Assembly: GCA_029938985.1 (NCBI GenBank)
Contig: JAOZTW010000270.1
Location: 1 to 6,966, forward strand
DNA length: 6,966 bases
Origin: Bacteroidales bacterium
Lineage (GTDB): Bacteria > Bacteroidota > Bacteroidia > Bacteroidales > JAOZQN01
Direction: 5' to 3'
In this document: positions 5,856-6,966 of the stretch, piece by piece
How the letters are laid out: each line of letters begins with the position of its first letter
Numbering within the stretch: the stretch's first letter is position 1
Program-made: the position numbers and the translations under genes
Notes under the pieces: model-generated
Seen by the model: only the letters and a program-made list of their open reading frames with translations
Told to the model about the DNA's origin: nothing
Database searches by the model: none

Positions 5856-6878
5856 TTACGGCATTAAGTCTAATGTTTTTCTAAATTTATATGTTTTTTT
5901 CATATTATCATAAAGCTTTTCGGCTTCTGTGTAATTCAATGTTTGTTGACCGTCAGAAAAAGCAACTTCTGGTTGTTTGTGAGTTTCAAAAATAATACCA
6001 TCAGCACCAGCCATAATTGACGCAAGTGCAAGCGGTTTAACAAATTGGCGAATACCAATTGCATGTGAGGGATCAACTACAACAGGTAAGTGTGTTTTTT
6101 CTTTTAACAATGGTATTGCATTTACATCTAAAGTGTTACGATATGCCTTTTCGTAACTTCTTATTCCTCTTTCGCACAAAATAATTTGTTCGTTTCCTGC
6201 CGAAAATATATATTCTGCAGAAAAAAGTAGTTCGTCTATTGTACCTGCTAAACCTCGTTTGAGCATTACAGGTATGTTTGTTTTTCCAAGTTCGTCGAGA
6301 AGATTAAAGTTTTGCGAATTTCTTGCACCTACTTGAAAAACATCAACATATTCAATCATGTCTTCTATTTGCGACACCTGCATTACTTCGGTAATTATTT
6401 TTATTCCTGCATTTTTACAATGTTTAGAAAACAGTTTTAAACCCTCAATACCCAAACCTCTAAAAGAATATGGAGAACTTCTGGGTTTAAAAACGCCACC
6501 TCTCATAATTTTTATATTATTCTTTTTTAAGTGATTAACAGTATCAATTATTTGTTCTTCGTTTTCAATAGAGCATGGTCCTGCCATTATTGCAAAATCA
6601 TCGTTTCCAATTTTTATACCATCACCCAAATTTATTTTACTATATTCGGTCTTCCATTTTCGAGAAACCAGCTTGTAGTTGTCGTCAACTCTATGAATGT
6701 CGTTAACTCCATTCATGCTTCCTATTCTACGTATATCTATCTCGTTTTTACCTATCGCCACAAGATAGTTATCTTTTTGTGTTTTTACTTGCGAGCAACT
6801 ATATTTTGAATTTTCTAATTTTTTTATTATCAAATTCTTATTTTGTTCTGTTATATCTTTTTTTAATTGAATTACCAT
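5856..6878 (-). CDS. aroF: 3-deoxy-7-phosphoheptulonate (DAHP) synthase, type I-beta
   Basis: This cytoplasmic enzyme condenses phosphoenolpyruvate with erythrose-4-phosphate, the first step of the shikimate pathway to aromatic amino acids. The 340-residue length and order match the Thermotoga maritima enzyme as I remember it. A small N-terminal ferredoxin-like domain (about 1-70), which in Thermotoga binds Tyr/Phe for feedback inhibition, is followed by the TIM barrel. The four expected metal ligands are present: Cys102 (AGPCS), His272 (DPSH), Glu298 (FETH) and Asp309 (SDG). Phosphate and substrate motifs are KPRSSPYSF (131-139), GARNSQN (184-190), LKRG (206-209) and CERGIR (235-240). The ATG at 6878 gives the complete regulatory domain. 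No chorismate mutase domain is fused to it. The next gene downstream is unrelated in function. The gene symbol follows common use for this class; aroA or aroG labels are also seen. Confidence 0.95.
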   Translation of the reverse strand: MVIQLKKDITEQNKNLIIKKLENSKYSCSQVKTQKDNYLVAIGKNEIDIRRIGSMNGVNDIHRVDDNYKLVSRKWKTEYSKINLGDGIKIGNDDFAIMAGPCSIENEEQIIDTVNHLKKNNIKIMRGGVFKPRSSPYSFRGLGIEGLKLFSKHCKNAGIKIITEVMQVSQIEDMIEYVDVFQVGARNSQNFNLLDELGKTNIPVMLKRGLAGTIDELLFSAEYIFSAGNEQIILCERGIRSYEKAYRNTLDVNAIPLLKEKTHLPVVVDPSHAIGIRQFVKPLALASIMAGADGIIFETHKQPEVAFSDGQQTLNYTEAEKLYDNMKKTYKFRKTLDLMP

Positions 6879-6902
6879 ATTATTTTTGAACCTTTAATTT
6901 GA

Positions 6903-6922
6903 TTAGGCATATTAAGGCATAT
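6903..6922. promoter_or_regulatory. Tandem decamer upstream of the DAHP synthase
   Basis: ttaggcatat and taaggcatat follow each other directly, with nine of ten bases equal and a spacing of one helical turn. They lie 25-44 bases before the start codon, where a promoter or leader would be. A repressor site is possible, but two copies of a 10-base word may be chance. No exact TAnnTTTG box is seen between here and the window edge. Confidence 0.25.
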
Positions 6923-6966
6923 CAAAATAAATAATTAACCATTTAAACTTGTTCTTTTGAATTTTA

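Noticed and set aside
6531..6809. Plus-strand open frame of 92 codons
   Set aside because: It is antisense to the N-terminal third of the DAHP synthase, whose conserved residues fix the coding strand.

Overview
The window looks like a chromosomal stretch from an AT-rich member of the Bacteroidota, probably an uncultured or host-associated lineage. The evidence is very low GC, A-rich start regions without a Shine-Dalgarno sequence, one good match to the Bacteroidota -7 promoter motif TAnnTTTG, and a one-domain mannose-1-phosphate guanylyltransferase. No marker gene fixes the genus, so this placement is inference.

All three genes lie on the minus strand. In transcription order they are a type I-beta DAHP synthase (6878-5856, first step of the shikimate pathway), a 1030-residue single-chain restriction-modification enzyme of the type ISP/IIG kind (5580-2488), and a GDP-mannose-forming mannose-1-phosphate guanylyltransferase (1537-437). 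The first and last are housekeeping genes. The middle one is a defence or accessory gene with no functional link to its neighbours. Gaps of 275 and 950 bases argue against one tight operon.

Much of the unusual content is in the intergenic DNA. (1) Two diverged copies of a roughly 125-bp, triply nested inverted repeat with TGGCGTTTTTCAC-type ends lie at 1633-1757 and 5663-5788. They have the same orientation and flank the restriction-modification gene; each is also 80-100 bases upstream of a start codon. (2) A 293-bp fold-back element (2151-2443) has about 30-bp imperfect terminal inverted repeats and several internal GCACCAG words, and sits just after the restriction-modification gene. (3) Downstream of the guanylyltransferase, 13-322 holds two near-identical 40-bp direct repeats and four hairpins, one of which may be the terminator. 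(4) The rest of 1538-2487 and the stretch 323-436 hold no gene that I can see.

The simplest reading is a restriction-modification gene placed between two housekeeping genes in a region rich in small non-coding repeats. The flanking 125-bp repeats could be miniature transposable elements, or structured RNA leaders. Their stem mismatches are all G-U compatible on the minus strand, which gives the RNA reading some support. I saw no tRNA, rRNA, CRISPR array or transposase gene.
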